Shown one piece after another: positions 1 through 9,096 of a DNA stretch of 64,000 nt. Each line of letters starts with the position of its first letter. Within the stretch, counting starts at the first letter, position 1. Position numbers and translations under genes: made by a program. The notes under the pieces are model-generated. The model was given only the letters and a program-made list of their open reading frames with translations. It had not been told where the DNA came from and searched no databases. The DNA comes from Bacillaceae bacterium IKA-2 (GTDB lineage: Bacteria; Bacillota; Bacilli; Bacillales; Anaerobacillaceae), in the NCBI GenBank assembly GCA_031761875.1, contig CP134492.1, positions 1,612,001-1,676,000 of the forward strand. The letters are read 5' to 3'.

Positions 1-2
1 AA

Positions 3-497
3 GCAAGTGGCTTTAAAGTGGAGAAAGGTAACCAGAAGCGAAAAAAACCATTTATACTTTTTTCGAAATCTGCTCGACTCTTTCGTAAACGAACGAATCA
101 AAATCTTATTGCTGAGACCTTTATAAAATATTATTTAAGAAGTAAATCAAAATTGTTTATATTAATACAAGTAACGATTGCTTGTATAGTCGTTCTTGTA
201 CTTGTACCAAACTGGGTTAAGTGGATATTACTATTCGTTTGTGCCTTTATGGCCAAACATCTTGTTATATCGGCCTTGAAAGAATTTAAAAACAATTCAT
301 TTATCAAACTACTTCCTTATGATGCCGAACATGATGAAGTCATTATCGCAGCAAGTAAAGCTGTTTTCATATTAACAACACCAAGTTTATTCTTATTTGG
401 ATTTGTTGCGGGTTGGACTATATTTTCGCCTTTTTTTGGTTTGCTTGTTGGTCTTGTTGCTGTAAATTTGAATTATTTGGACCGTCCTACAATCTGA
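3..497 (+). CDS. membrane protein C-terminal part, possibly EcsB-type ABC permease
   Basis: The reading frame is open to the left edge, so the gene is probably cut by the window. A GTG at 18 could also be a start but has no convincing ribosome site. About 160 residues are visible: a basic N-terminal stretch, two hydrophobic segments near residues 45-80, a charged stretch, then two further segments (about 112-150). The layout, with a Leu-Pro-Tyr-Asp turn before the last pair of helices, resembles the C-terminus of EcsB-like ABC permeases, but this is from memory of the family. A generic multi-pass membrane protein is the alternative. Confidence 0.5.
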   Translation, partial: ASGFKVEKGNQKRKKPFILFSKSARLFRKRTNQNLIAETFIKYYLRSKSKLFILIQVTIACIVVLVLVPNWVKWILLFVCAFMAKHLVISALKEFKNNSFIKLLPYDAEHDEVIIAASKAVFILTTPSLFLFGFVAGWTIFSPFFGLLVGLVAVNLNYLDRPTI

Positions 498-641
498 TGT
501 TATTGGGATAAAAGGTGAAAAGTATCTTTAATGGAAGGTGGTTCACTAGATTAGCAAATACTATTTTTTGAATTCATGGTCGTTGAGCAATAATTAAATC
601 AATATACAATAGCAACGTATACTAGAAAGAGGCTTAATTTT

Positions 642-1379
642 ATGCCATATGAACTAATATTAGTAATAATTATCATTATTCTGATCGGGAGTTTTATCCA
701 AGGGGTGAGCGGCTTTGGCTTTGGGCTTTTTGCAATGGGTTTTTTACCGATTTTATTTACAGTTAAGGAAAGCGCCTTATTCGTTATGGCTTTATCGGTT
801 GTCGTTTCTGTAAGTATCATTGCTAGAAGTTATAAACATATCGTTTTTAGAGCACTTCCAATTATTTTAGGGGCTTCACTTGCAGGTAGGATTATTTCAT
901 TCTTTATTTTAAATGCTTTTGGTGAGCTGGATTTTATGAAAATAATATTAGGTTTATTTTTAATTGCGATGGTTATCTATTTATTTTTTAATAAAAAGGA
1001 GCCTTCAGCAGCTATTTTGAAATTATCAATAACACCACTTATTTTTGGCTTTTTCGGTGGTTTTATCGGTGGTATTTTTGCCGTTGGTGGACCGTTTTTT
1101 GTATTTTATTTTTTATTGATTTTTAAGGATAAGTATCAATATAGTGCAAATTTACAGGCGGTATTTTTTGTGAATAATTCTTTCTCACTTATGCTACATG
1201 GAATAAACGGTGACTTTAATTCAGCGTTTATTGTTTACTTTTTAGTGGGAGTTGTCACTGCCATTGTCGGTACTACACTTGGATTAAAAATGTTTGATCA
1301 GTTACCACGTGAAACGATAAAAAAGTTTGCGATGTGTGTCGTATTCGTAGCGGGGTTAAATCTACTTGTTTTTTCATAA
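642..1379 (+). CDS. TauE/SafE family permease
   Basis: A 245-residue, almost wholly hydrophobic protein of about eight membrane helices. It has the duplicated half-structure of the TauE/SafE (former DUF81) family: a Gly/Phe-rich motif GVSGFGFGL near residues 21-29 and a second Gly-rich segment GFFGGFIGGIFAVGGPF near 137-153. The family exports sulfite, sulfoacetate or other small organosulfur anions; the substrate here cannot be told. The ATG is preceded by AGAAAGAGG at good spacing. It stands alone, with no sulfur-metabolism neighbours. Confidence 0.85.
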   Translation: MPYELILVIIIIILIGSFIQGVSGFGFGLFAMGFLPILFTVKESALFVMALSVVVSVSIIARSYKHIVFRALPIILGASLAGRIISFFILNAFGELDFMKIILGLFLIAMVIYLFFNKKEPSAAILKLSITPLIFGFFGGFIGGIFAVGGPFFVFYFLLIFKDKYQYSANLQAVFFVNNSFSLMLHGINGDFNSAFIVYFLVGVVTAIVGTTLGLKMFDQLPRETIKKFAMCVVFVAGLNLLVFS

Positions 1380-1569
1380 ATGAATGAGGAAATAGCTCAC
1401 TTTTATTAACTTATCCTGGTATACAAGAAAGTAAGTTGGTTCTTAGATTACCTTAACTAGAATTGTAGAAAATAAAAAAGTCTACCTTTTTATGTAAAAT
1501 ATCGATAGAATTTCAATAAAAAATTGGATATTTATGTTAAGGTTATAAAAAGGATATTTAGATATTGTG

Positions 1570-1989
1570 AAGTCTTTCACTTAAACTCCCTCAGTGTGAT
1601 AGCTATATCTCTTGAATGCTCACTCATTCGCAGGATTCCGTTCCCTTGATTTAGAAATAACGGATAAAGACAGAGAGTATTGAAGTTTTGGCTTCGTGAG
1701 GGCAAGCTTGAATAAAGGAGGTAGATTAAACTCCATTTATTACCATATACTGCACGCGTTCCCCACACCGCCCCTGGAGGCTAACCCTCCCATTTCTCAA
1801 CGGGTCTTATAAATAAGCCCTCTCATTCCTTCGTCACGCCTTTCCAAGGGGTGGAGGCCGGTTTTGCTAACTGAACGGGTCTATGCCCTTTTGTTTAAGT
1901 AATCCAGTACTCCGTGCTTTTTTGGGATCCTACGAATAAGTCAACATTCAAAAAAATGATCATACTTTTAAATAAATCTGTCTTAGTAT
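1570..1989 (-). ncRNA. noncoding flank of the IS110-type element; candidate bridge RNA
   Basis: About 420 bases downstream of the IS110-type transposase (transposase strand) hold no plausible gene; the 63-codon frame at 1577-1768 has no family features. Read on the minus strand, the stretch is GC-richer than its surroundings, with GACCCGTT occurring twice (about 1806 and 1878) and several complementary G/C tracts between 1780 and 1925. IS110-family elements are known to encode a structured bridge RNA in a noncoding end (downstream of the transposase in the IS1111 group). The assignment is inference from position; the RNA ends are not defined. Confidence 0.35.
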
Positions 1990-3264
1990 TTATGCTACCA
2001 CTGAAGTTAAAAGTTGTACTTTTTCTGGACTATAGTGTTCATTCTTACGTGCCATAACTACCAATATTCTTGAAAATTTACCAATCAGTTTCATGATAGA
2101 TTTCATTCTCTTCATTTTTTTGACATGAACATTGTTGTAGTGAAGTTCTTTGAACTCGAGATTGTTTACGACAAGACTCATTGTTGCTAAGTAGAGGAAA
2201 CGCCTTAATCTAGACCTTCCTCGTTTAGAAATAACAATTTGTCCTTTCCACTTGCCAGAGCTCGCTTCAACTAGGTGAAGACCCGCATGACGTAGTAAAG
2301 CATTACCATGAGTGAATCCACTTAGGTCACCAGATTCGCCTAATATGCCAGCTAGTGAGATTTCACTAATCCCTTTAAGGGCAAGTAATTTCATGGCATA
2401 AGGAATTTGGTTAAGAACCTCAGTGACTTCGTTTTCAACTTTTTCAAGTTGTGTTGAAGCTAGGTCGTATTCCTCTAGTAATTGTGTTAAGTGAAATTTA
2501 TACGCATCTAGTGCTTGATGGCTGCCGATAGAACGTTTAGCCAATTCAGATAGTAGACGCGCTTTCTGGAATCCCGGTTGCCTCTTCATCACGGATTTCC
2601 AACCATTAACAATTCCCTGTGGGTCTAAGCTATTCAATTCTCCGGGAGTAGGAAATAACCGAAGAGTCGCAATTGCTCCTTTACATGTCACGTTTTTGAA
2701 CACTTCTCGGAGTTCAGGAAAAACGATATCTACCCAGCGGTTGATTTGGTTAACTGTACTGACCATACGCTTAACGACAACGTCCCGGTTGGACATGAGG
2801 ACTCGGAGCTTCTCGAAGGATTACGGAGTTGGATGAACAAAGGAATAGTATCCATTCTTCACCATATCAGCGATAACTAAGGCATCTTTAATATCACTTT
2901 TTGACTGGGTATTATCGCGATTTTCTTTATTCCTTTTGACCAAATAAGGGTTTACGGTTACAGCTTCTATGTTTTGTTTTAATAACCACCTAGACAGGTT
3001 AGTCCAGTAATGTCCTGTGGGCTCCATCCCAACAATGGTTGAATGTAAGTTGTTTTTCATTTTTAGTTTGTCGATCCATTCTTTTAATCTATTAAATCCT
3101 TCATCATTATTTTCAAAAGATAGTGGATCTCCTACAACGATGCCGCGGAAATTTACTGCACGGGCCACGTGAAGTTGTTGGGCAATATCTACACCAACAA
3201 TGAGATGGCTGTCTGAAATTCTTTCAATCAATTGATTTTGTTTGTTTTGCATTTTATACTTCAT
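1990..3264 (-). pseudogene. IS110-type transposase with one in-frame stop
   Basis: The N-terminal part (3264-2821, 147 residues) has the DEDD/RuvC-like domain, with LIVGVDIAQQLHVA near residue 20 and GMEPTGHYW near residue 85. The C-terminal part (2796-1990, 268 residues) is the transposase_20 domain with GISEISLAGILGESGD. The halves are in the same frame, separated by a TAA at 2821-2823 followed by eight sense codons (SFEKLRVL). The break is therefore one nonsense change, most simply GAA to TAA, in a protein of about 424 residues. A good AGGAGGAAG ribosome site lies before the ATG. Without read-through the element should be non-autonomous. Confidence 0.9.
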
Positions 3265-4139
3265 AGTAGAGCTTCCTCCTTAAGAATGATTTTGTTTTGT
3301 GTATATAATCATCTTACCGAGGGGCTCTATTTTTTTCAAACCTGAAAATTAACGCTCTACAGGAATGCTAACTGGCAGTTTACTTGTGCGAAACGTTTCT
3401 ACCCCAAATTGAGAATGGACACATTACTCAGGTAAAAGGTAGACAATTCCGTTGGAATTGAAGGATTATATCGAAGAGTCAAATGATTGAGTAACGTCTT
3501 GAAGGGCTCTCTCTGAGTCGAGTAGCACTAGATTTAGTAAGAATGAACGTGTTATAAGCTCGGCAAAAAGGCGTAAGAATTTACCGTACCAGTATGGCTG
3601 ACGAAAACCTACCCGCGGGGGTGGTGTAAATCATGATGCTTGAGTTGAATGAATACGGTGAGAATGCTTAATTATCCTAAAATAATAGGGTAAGCTGACG
3701 AACTTCTGAATGTACGGGTCTACACCTGCAATACATAGAAATGTGTATATCACCAAATTGTGAGGTTAGCAGTGGATGAGTAAGACTAAGTAATATGAAA
3801 ATCCATAATATGTTACAGGCATATAATCGGCTAACAGGCTTACAGGAAGCACCTAAGTTCATCCGATAATAGATATAATTCAACGTTGTAAGCTGATAAC
3901 GTGGAGGGCTTACTCCCTAAGAAGCGTTGAAAAGGAAAATACTAGTGAGAATAGCTAGTGTATAACTAATCTTTGTATCAGTGAAAGTGGTGGCACAGTA
4001 CCAATGAAACGTCTAATCCACATGGAGGGACAGCCACTAGACTAATGAAGGAACATTCAACCATGTTAGACAGTTCTTTATCGATTAATAAGGTTCTTGT
4101 AAGACTAATAGAGGTTCAACTCCCAAGGGAGTCACCGAC

Positions 4140-5954
4140 TTGTTAAAACGGAAGAAACTGAGACACAATGAGTATTACGATATGCAACATTGTTTTGATA
4201 ATTTATATGCTCAAAGTGTTGATGGTCAAAATTTCTATGACTTAATGAAACTAATTAGTTCGAATGAAAATATACGTCTTGCTTATCGAAACATCAAAGG
4301 AAATACTGGGAGTAAAACCGCAGGTTCAGATGGATTAACCATCGAAGATGTGAAAGATTTGTCCGTGGAAGAAGTAATTGAAAAGGTTCAACAGATGCTT
4401 GGTTCATATGAACCGCAAAAAGTTAGGCGTGTGTTCATACCAAAAGCGAATGGCAAAGTGAGACCATTAGGAATTCCGTCTATATGGGATAGAATTTTCC
4501 AACAGTGTCTTTTACAAGTGTTGGAACCAATTTGCGAAGCGAAATTCCATAAGCATAGTTATGGCTTTAGACCGAATAGAAGCACTCATCATGCGAAAGC
4601 TAGATTTGAATTTTTGATTAATCTAACTGGACTTCATCACTGTGTTGACGTTGATATTAAAGGATTTTTTGAGAATGTTAACCATAGTAAACTACTTAAA
4701 CAAATTTGGTCGCTAGGAATAAGAGATAAAGCATTACTTTCAATTATCTCAAGGCTTTTAAAAGCCGAAATTGAAGGCGAGGGCATTCCAGCTACTGGCG
4801 CGGCGCAAGGTGGCGTCATTTCACCGCTTTTATCTAACGTTGTTCTCAATGAACTGGATTGGTGGGTAAGTGACCAATGGGAAACATATAAAAGTAGCTT
4901 TAATTATAAATTTCGTGGCGGTATGCACAAGGTGCTTAAGCAATCAGATTTAAAAGAATGCTATATCATAAGATACGCTGATGACCTTAAAATATTATGC
5001 CGCACTCGGTCACAAGCGATTAGAATGAACTACGCTGTAAAGGATTTTCTGAAAACTAGATTACATCTTGAGACAAGCGAAGAAAAATCAAAGGTCGTGA
5101 ACCTAAAGAAGAATTCGTCAGAATTCCTTGGATTTGCGATTCGCGCCGTAAGAAAAGGTAAAACAAAGATGGGTTTTGTAGCCCAGTCAAATATGACAAA
5201 GAAAGCAAAATCGAATGCTTTTATAAAAATTAAAGAAGCAGTTAAAGCCATTCAGAAGAAACCTTGTATAGCGTCAGTCTGGCATTATAATTCAGTCGTA
5301 ATGGGTATTCAAAATTACTATGCAGCAGCCACACAAATCACAAATAATCTTAGCGAGTTGACCTCCTCCCTTAGCAAGTCTTTATATAATCGACTAAAAG
5401 ATTTTAGAACAGAAGCGGATTATTCTGACATGACCAGTACGCTACAAAAACGCTACAAGGGATATGAACCGAAATATTACAAGATACGGAGCATGGTGTT
5501 TGTCCCTATTTATGCCCAACGGCATAAAACGAACCTAGGTTTTTCTCAAGAAACATGTAACTATACTGTCAAAGGCAGAGAAAAGATACACAAAAACCTA
5601 AAAGCGATTAGTAAAAATGTGCTAAGTTATGTCATGAAGAATTTCATTCCAAATCGAACGATTGAGTATAACGATAATCGCATTAGCAAGTTCATTGCCC
5701 AATATGGAAGATGTGCGGTTTCAGGAGTTGAACTTGGTTTAAATGATTGGCACTGTCATCATAAAAATCCCTATCGCCTTCCAAAGGATGATAGATATTC
5801 AAACTTGATAATTCTTCATGAAGCGTCTTACCAACTTGTACATCTAAAAGATAACGATAAAATAAGAGCGTTACTTGATAGTTTACAATTAAACAATAAG
5901 CAAATACAAAAGGTAAATGAACTTCGAAAACAATGCAAAAATGACTCTATTTGA
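4140..5954 (+). CDS. ltrA: group II intron reverse transcriptase/maturase with HNH domain
   Basis: A 604-residue multifunctional intron protein. The reverse-transcriptase domain spans about residues 50-330 with catalytic YADD at 279-282 and the GGVISPLLSN motif near 222. The maturase (domain X) region follows (about 350-470). The C-terminal HNH endonuclease zone contains CAVSGVE and HCHHKNPYR (His/Cys cluster 538-541). It helps the intron splice and catalyses target-primed reverse transcription. The start is a TTG preceded by AAGGGAG. It appears intact and shares its architecture with the split copy in intron 2, so it might act in trans on that intron. Confidence 0.92.
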   Translation: MLKRKKLRHNEYYDMQHCFDNLYAQSVDGQNFYDLMKLISSNENIRLAYRNIKGNTGSKTAGSDGLTIEDVKDLSVEEVIEKVQQMLGSYEPQKVRRVFIPKANGKVRPLGIPSIWDRIFQQCLLQVLEPICEAKFHKHSYGFRPNRSTHHAKARFEFLINLTGLHHCVDVDIKGFFENVNHSKLLKQIWSLGIRDKALLSIISRLLKAEIEGEGIPATGAAQGGVISPLLSNVVLNELDWWVSDQWETYKSSFNYKFRGGMHKVLKQSDLKECYIIRYADDLKILCRTRSQAIRMNYAVKDFLKTRLHLETSEEKSKVVNLKKNSSEFLGFAIRAVRKGKTKMGFVAQSNMTKKAKSNAFIKIKEAVKAIQKKPCIASVWHYNSVVMGIQNYYAAATQITNNLSELTSSLSKSLYNRLKDFRTEADYSDMTSTLQKRYKGYEPKYYKIRSMVFVPIYAQRHKTNLGFSQETCNYTVKGREKIHKNLKAISKNVLSYVMKNFIPNRTIEYNDNRISKFIAQYGRCAVSGVELGLNDWHCHHKNPYRLPKDDRYSNLIILHEASYQLVHLKDNDKIRALLDSLQLNNKQIQKVNELRKQCKNDSI

Positions 5955-6004
5955 TTTTAGGAATTTAATTTCGCTTTATTAAAACATAGAATTGAATGAA
6001 TTGG

Positions 6005-6098
6005 ATTAGTTGGAACGCCGTATGCGGTGAAAGTCGCATGTACGGTGTGAACGAGGGGAAAAGGGGGCGATAACTTTCAAACCCTTACCTATTCGTAT
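6005..6098 (+). ncRNA. group II intron 1 domains V and VI
   Basis: The domain V hairpin is visible around 6014-6046, with GTATGCGG and GTCGCATGTAC pairing around the catalytic-triad-type GGTGAAAG. Domain VI follows and ends near 6098. The equivalent hairpin of intron 2 lies at 20203-20238. Confidence 0.8.
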
Positions 6099-6140
6099 TA
6101 ATAAGTAACATTGTAGAAAATAGAAAAGGTGGCTTAATTT

Positions 6141-6623
6141 ATGAAAAAAATTTTTTATTTGTTCGTTTTAATATTATTTTCAATACTTACCATAGGGTGT
6201 CAGAGTGAAGATAATAACAATGAATTAAGTTGGGGAGAAACAGCAGAAACGGAAATATTAGAAATCACTCCAACAGATATTGAGATAGGCACTGAAGATA
6301 ATCAATTACCAGGAATGGAAGTTGAACCTAATTCTCAAGTTGCAGTGATAGATATCAATTTACAAAACACCTCAGATTTTTCAGTAGCAATAGATAGAGA
6401 TTTTTATTATGCATCTTTTGGAATTATAGTTGATGAGCAAGGTATCGGTCGAATGGATACAAACATTTTTCCATTCGACGGTGTTTTTTTGGGTGATTTA
6501 GAAGAGGGAAAAACAGTAGATACCCGATTGGTCATTTATCATTCGCAAGGTGAAATAGACTTAGTGTTTGACTTTAATGGTGATTTAGAAAGTGGATATG
6601 AGGTAAGGTGGAAGATAGATTAA
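6141..6623 (+). CDS. lipoprotein with DUF4352-like domain
   Basis: A 160-residue exported protein. The signal peptide ends in the lipobox LTIGC (Cys about residue 20), followed by an acidic Asn/Glu-rich linker and a beta-rich domain of about 110 residues. Phrases such as VAVIDINLQNTSDFSVAID and the pattern of alternating strands recall the DUF4352/telokin-like immunoglobulin fold of Bacillus lipoproteins; this match is tentative. It is the first gene after group II intron 1, with AAAGGTGG before its ATG. The cassette palindrome follows 10 bases after the stop. Confidence 0.7.
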   Translation: MKKIFYLFVLILFSILTIGCQSEDNNNELSWGETAETEILEITPTDIEIGTEDNQLPGMEVEPNSQVAVIDINLQNTSDFSVAIDRDFYYASFGIIVDEQGIGRMDTNIFPFDGVFLGDLEEGKTVDTRLVIYHSQGEIDLVFDFNGDLESGYEVRWKID

Positions 6624-6633
6624 TTATTATTGT

Positions 6634-6705
6634 ACTAACTGGGGGCTTTAGGATAATAAGCTGACGCTACTGTTGTTCCGCTAACTGGCAGTTTAGTGGA
6701 ACAAC
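6634..6705 (+). repeat. cassette palindrome copy 1
   Basis: The right arm is unusually perfect: TTGTTCCGCTAACTG pairs with CAGTTTAGTGGAACAA (about 15 base pairs). The left half carries GGATAATAAGCTGA, which recurs at 34131. Confidence 0.75.
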
Positions 6706-6737
6706 TTTGAAACAAAAAATATCATGGAGGCGGTTGA

Positions 6738-7346
6738 ATGAAATTTCATACCAGTTTCATTGGTTTAATTTTAGTGTTCTTATTAGTAGTTTCAGGTTGT
6801 TCAGTACAAAATAAAGATAAAATGCATTCATCAAAAGTTGTTGGGGATATTCAAAAAATGAACCCAATTAATGATGAATTTTTGGTAGAGAAACATGAAG
6901 ATTATGCCGAAATGTTGAGGGTAGAGAAGGGTTTATCGAAAGAGGAAGCAGATGAGGAAACCTATCGTGTTCAATTACATGAAGTGGCTATTATTAATAG
7001 AGCAATAGATGTGGGCATTAAAGTATCTGAGGAGGAAGCGTTGCAAGAAGCAAATAAAACCAGGCAAATGTTAAAAGAAGTAGAAGGAGTTGAAAATGCA
7101 GAAGTAGCCTTGACTAAGACTCAAGAAACCATTGAGAAATTAGGCATTTCAGAAGATGAATATTGGAATAAATTTGTCATTAACTCTTTTATTCAATCGT
7201 TAATGAAAGAAAAGTTAATAGAGTACGAACGAATAGAAAATCCAGAGATGAACTGGAATGAACGTCAAGAAGAAATAATAGAAGAATTTAAATCAAATGA
7301 GTCTCTCCAAATAAATGAGTTCAAAAAAGAGATAGGATTAAACTGA
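6738..7346 (+). CDS. lipoprotein, SurA/PrsA-N-terminal-like helical domain
   Basis: 202 residues; the signal peptide ends in lipobox LVVSGC (Cys about residue 21). The mature part is almost all charged alpha helix (KGLSKEEADEETYRVQ, then GIKVSEEEALQEANKT, then LGISEDEYWNKF). The pattern of a helix, then 'vs.eea...' and 'gis.deyw' resembles the N-terminal helical domain of SurA/PrsA-type foldases, but there is no rotamase domain, so a chaperone role is only a guess. GGAGGCGGTTGA precedes the ATG. Confidence 0.65.
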   Translation: MKFHTSFIGLILVFLLVVSGCSVQNKDKMHSSKVVGDIQKMNPINDEFLVEKHEDYAEMLRVEKGLSKEEADEETYRVQLHEVAIINRAIDVGIKVSEEEALQEANKTRQMLKEVEGVENAEVALTKTQETIEKLGISEDEYWNKFVINSFIQSLMKEKLIEYERIENPEMNWNERQEEIIEEFKSNESLQINEFKKEIGLN

Positions 7347-7376
7347 TTTTATTTTAATCGAATTGTGAATCATTAT

Positions 7377-7448
7377 ACTTAAAGTAACTGCCATTTTCTT
7401 GAATAAGGAATTGCACACCTTGTTCAAGTAACTGGCAGGTTAGTGGAA
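7377..7448 (+). repeat. cassette palindrome copy 2
   Basis: This copy shows the hairpin most clearly across its whole length. The left arm AAAGTAACTGCCATT and CTTGAATAAGG pair with CCTTGTTCAAG and AACTGGCAGGTT on the right, around a loop of about 9 bases. Here the left arm has CTGCCA where most copies have CTGGGGG. Confidence 0.75.
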
Positions 7449-7489
7449 AATGAGAATAAAATTCTTAGAAGATTAGTGAGGTGTAATTT

Positions 7490-7987
7490 TTGTTTAAGAG
7501 AGTTCAAAAGAAGAGGTTAGTAATTATTTTGTCCATTATTTCGTTGTTCTTAATAGTCGTTGTACTAAGTAATTACATCAACCCAAATATTGAAGCGTCT
7601 ATCCAACATAAATATACACGGGTTGAAAATGTAGAGGTATTACAGACTGATTGGTATGGAAACAAAGGATTAACATTTTTTGTTTATACACGTTCTTCTT
7701 ATAATGAAGAATTATTTTGTAAAGGGCATGTTAGTAAAAATATTTTCAATACAGAAACATCAATGGAAGGCTGTGTGCCAAATTCGAACAGTGAAAATGA
7801 GGGAGCAAAACAGGGAGTTTATGGGACATCTGAATTTTTTGGAAAGCCAATGGTTAGCGGATTTAACTTAGCGAATTCAGAAGTAAAAGTTCAGGGAAAA
7901 GAAGTTAAAACCATTATATATAAAGACCTTAAAGCTTGGTATATTTTTTCTCCACCTGCTGAACCAACATTTGGTTTAGATAAGTAA
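7490..7987 (+). CDS. membrane-anchored extracytoplasmic protein of unknown function
   Basis: 165 residues from a TTG start, with a GTGAGGTG ribosome site nearby. A basic N-terminus is followed by one strong hydrophobic segment (about residues 10-28) without a lipobox, so it is probably an uncleaved anchor. The rest is a soluble beta-rich domain with two cysteines (in LFCKGHV and MEGCVPN) that could form a disulfide. I do not recognise the family. Confidence 0.65.
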   Translation: MFKRVQKKRLVIILSIISLFLIVVVLSNYINPNIEASIQHKYTRVENVEVLQTDWYGNKGLTFFVYTRSSYNEELFCKGHVSKNIFNTETSMEGCVPNSNSENEGAKQGVYGTSEFFGKPMVSGFNLANSEVKVQGKEVKTIIYKDLKAWYIFSPPAEPTFGLDK

Positions 7988-8017
7988 TATTACCTTTGTG
8001 AAATGGTCTTCTTATTA

Positions 8018-8090
8018 TGCTAAAGGGTGCGTTAGCACAAGAACCTGGTGCTGTTCCTGTTCAATAAACAGGGAGATTTATTGAAATAAA
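8018..8090 (+). repeat. cassette palindrome copy 3 (divergent)
   Basis: The left arm is CTAAAGGGTGCGTTAGC. The middle pairs TGTTCCTGTTC with a degenerate partner, and the right arm is weak (AAACAGGGAGATTTATTG). Confidence 0.5.
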
Positions 8091-8122
8091 GTGTAGCAGA
8101 CTTTTAAAAAAGGAGAAATTGT

Positions 8123-8245
8123 ATGTGGATTTTAATTCTTTTTATCATTATTGGTATAGGAACAATTATTAGTTATTTAAGAGAACAATCGCAACAAAAC
8201 AAAAAAATTATCGAACTCCTTGAAGAGATAACTAAAAAGGAATAA
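8123..8245 (+). CDS. small single-helix membrane protein, 40 residues
   Basis: AAGGAGAAATTGT precedes the ATG. The product has an N-terminal membrane helix (about residues 2-18) and a charged coiled-coil-like tail (QQNKKIIELLEEITKKE). The layout matches the small proteins at 27720 and 28679 in the second array segment: one helix out, then an amphipathic cytoplasmic tail. Function unknown. Confidence 0.65.
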   Translation: MWILILFIIIGIGTIISYLREQSQQNKKIIELLEEITKKE

Positions 8246-8303
8246 TGTTCAACAAACGGGCGTTTGTTGAACAGATAATACTTACTCTAAGAGGAGTAAG
8301 TTT
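8246..8303 (+). repeat. cassette palindrome copy 4, compact perfect hairpin
   Basis: TGTTCAACAAACG (8246-8258) and CGTTTGTTGAACA (8261-8273) form a perfect 13-bp stem with a 2-base spacer. It begins one base past the TAA of the preceding gene, and a second small hairpin (ACTTACTC/GAGTAAGT) follows. Confidence 0.65.
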
Positions 8304-8353
8304 AAAGAACTTCTATGGTATGTAACGGGAAATTTTCAAAAAGGATGATTTAT

Positions 8354-8515
8354 ATGGAGGTAATCAAACAAGGACTAGCTATTCTATTTGCAATAATGAT
8401 AATTGCGTTATTTTTTTCTTTAGTAAGATTGATAGTATTACATTTTTTTGACGACTTTTATCAGAGTCTTTATCAAAAGTCTCATCGCTTATTCAAAAAA
8501 GCTTTTAAGAAATAA
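8354..8515 (+). CDS. small membrane protein, 53 residues
   Basis: The start is placed at the ATG at 8354 because AAGGATGATTTAT gives it a ribosome site; an upstream in-frame ATG at 8315 lacks one. It has one long hydrophobic helix (about residues 7-28) and a basic C-terminus (SHRLFKKAFKK). No family is recognised. Confidence 0.6.
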   Translation: MEVIKQGLAILFAIMIIALFFSLVRLIVLHFFDDFYQSLYQKSHRLFKKAFKK

Positions 8516-8530
8516 CATTGTGAAAAATTG

Positions 8531-8560
8531 AACTTAAAGTAACGGGGTGCTTTAATTCAA
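8531..8560 (+). repeat. cassette palindrome half-copy
   Basis: Only the left arm (CTTAAAGTAACGGGGTGC) is clear. The right arm is lost or too diverged to recognise. Confidence 0.45.
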
Positions 8561-8650
8561 CCAAAGGGTTACCATTCCAGAAAAGACAACCAGAATCATT
8601 CTTTATTACCGTTCAAGTTCAATGTTTTTATTAAAGTGAGGTGATGAGCA

Positions 8651-8935
8651 ATGACGAACTTGATGAAAAGCAAACAACCATTTTTAATTTTGCGAATTAT
8701 ACTTTCTGTAATTACTGTATTTTTTGCTATAAGGGTTTGGCTAACTTTACTAAATCCAACTCCTAACTTAAATATGGCATTCATGATGTTTTCTCTGGGT
8801 CTACTATTTGTGATACAAGGAATTGAAATGTACGTAATGAATAAAAGAAAATATTTTATTTTAACTATACTTACGTCATTATTTGTAATTGGTGTAGGCA
8901 TTTTTAGTTATTGGGTTTATTTAACAATAAAGTGA
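8651..8935 (+). CDS. three-helix membrane protein, DUF3953-like
   Basis: 94 residues; GAGGTGATGAGCA precedes the ATG. Three hydrophobic helices (about residues 11-30, 40-58, 68-90) are separated by short basic loops, with a central FSLGLLFVIQGIEMYVMNKRK. The layout is that of small Bacillus DUF3953 proteins, whose function is unknown. Confidence 0.6.
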   Translation: MTNLMKSKQPFLILRIILSVITVFFAIRVWLTLLNPTPNLNMAFMMFSLGLLFVIQGIEMYVMNKRKYFILTILTSLFVIGVGIFSYWVYLTIK

Positions 8936-8971
8936 TGTAAACCTTGTTTATTGTAGCTGGGGGAATTCCTA

Positions 8972-9061
8972 ATGAACAAATAGAAAAAGAATAATTTGCA
9001 TGCATTGGTATGGACATTAATAGCAGTTTCCTTGTTTATAATTGGGTGGGTTACCAGATAA
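8972..9061 (+). pseudogene. remnant of a small membrane-protein unit
   Basis: ATG AAC AAA TAG is followed by a frame encoding a hydrophobic stretch (HALVWTLIAVSLFIIGWVTR) without an independent ribosome site. It lies between a half palindrome (8936-8970) and a full one (9097-9170), where a gene would be expected. It reads as a decayed cassette gene. Confidence 0.45.
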
Positions 9062-9096
9062 ACGCCATAGTAACGACTGAGTTTGTGAAAAGATGT

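Larger units (their letters stand above)
1570..3366 (-). mobile_element. IS110-family insertion element (approximate ends)
   Basis: The element consists of the broken transposase and its noncoding flank. The right boundary must lie before about 3366, where the cassette-type palindrome sequence (CTAACTGGCAGTTTACTT) resumes. The left boundary is unclear and placed near 1570. IS110 elements usually lack terminal inverted repeats and target duplications, and none are evident. Confidence 0.6.
3386..6098 (+). mobile_element. group II intron 1, complete, with ORF
   Basis: The intron starts with the canonical GTGCG at 3386-3390. It carries about 750 bases of structured 5' domains, a reverse transcriptase/maturase gene in domain IV, and a recognisable domain V/VI at 6010-6098. 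The 3' end is placed after CCTATTCGTAT (within a base) by comparison with intron 2. Joining the exons (GGCAGTTTACTT and TAATAAG) recreates a cassette palindrome nearly identical to the one at 33557-33580 (GGCAGTTTACTTTAACAAG), which supports both boundaries and shows the intron landed in that repeat. Confidence 0.9.

Noticed and set aside
1577-1768. 63-codon minus-strand frame in the IS110 flank
   Set aside because: No ribosome site, no family features, and it lies in a structured noncoding segment.
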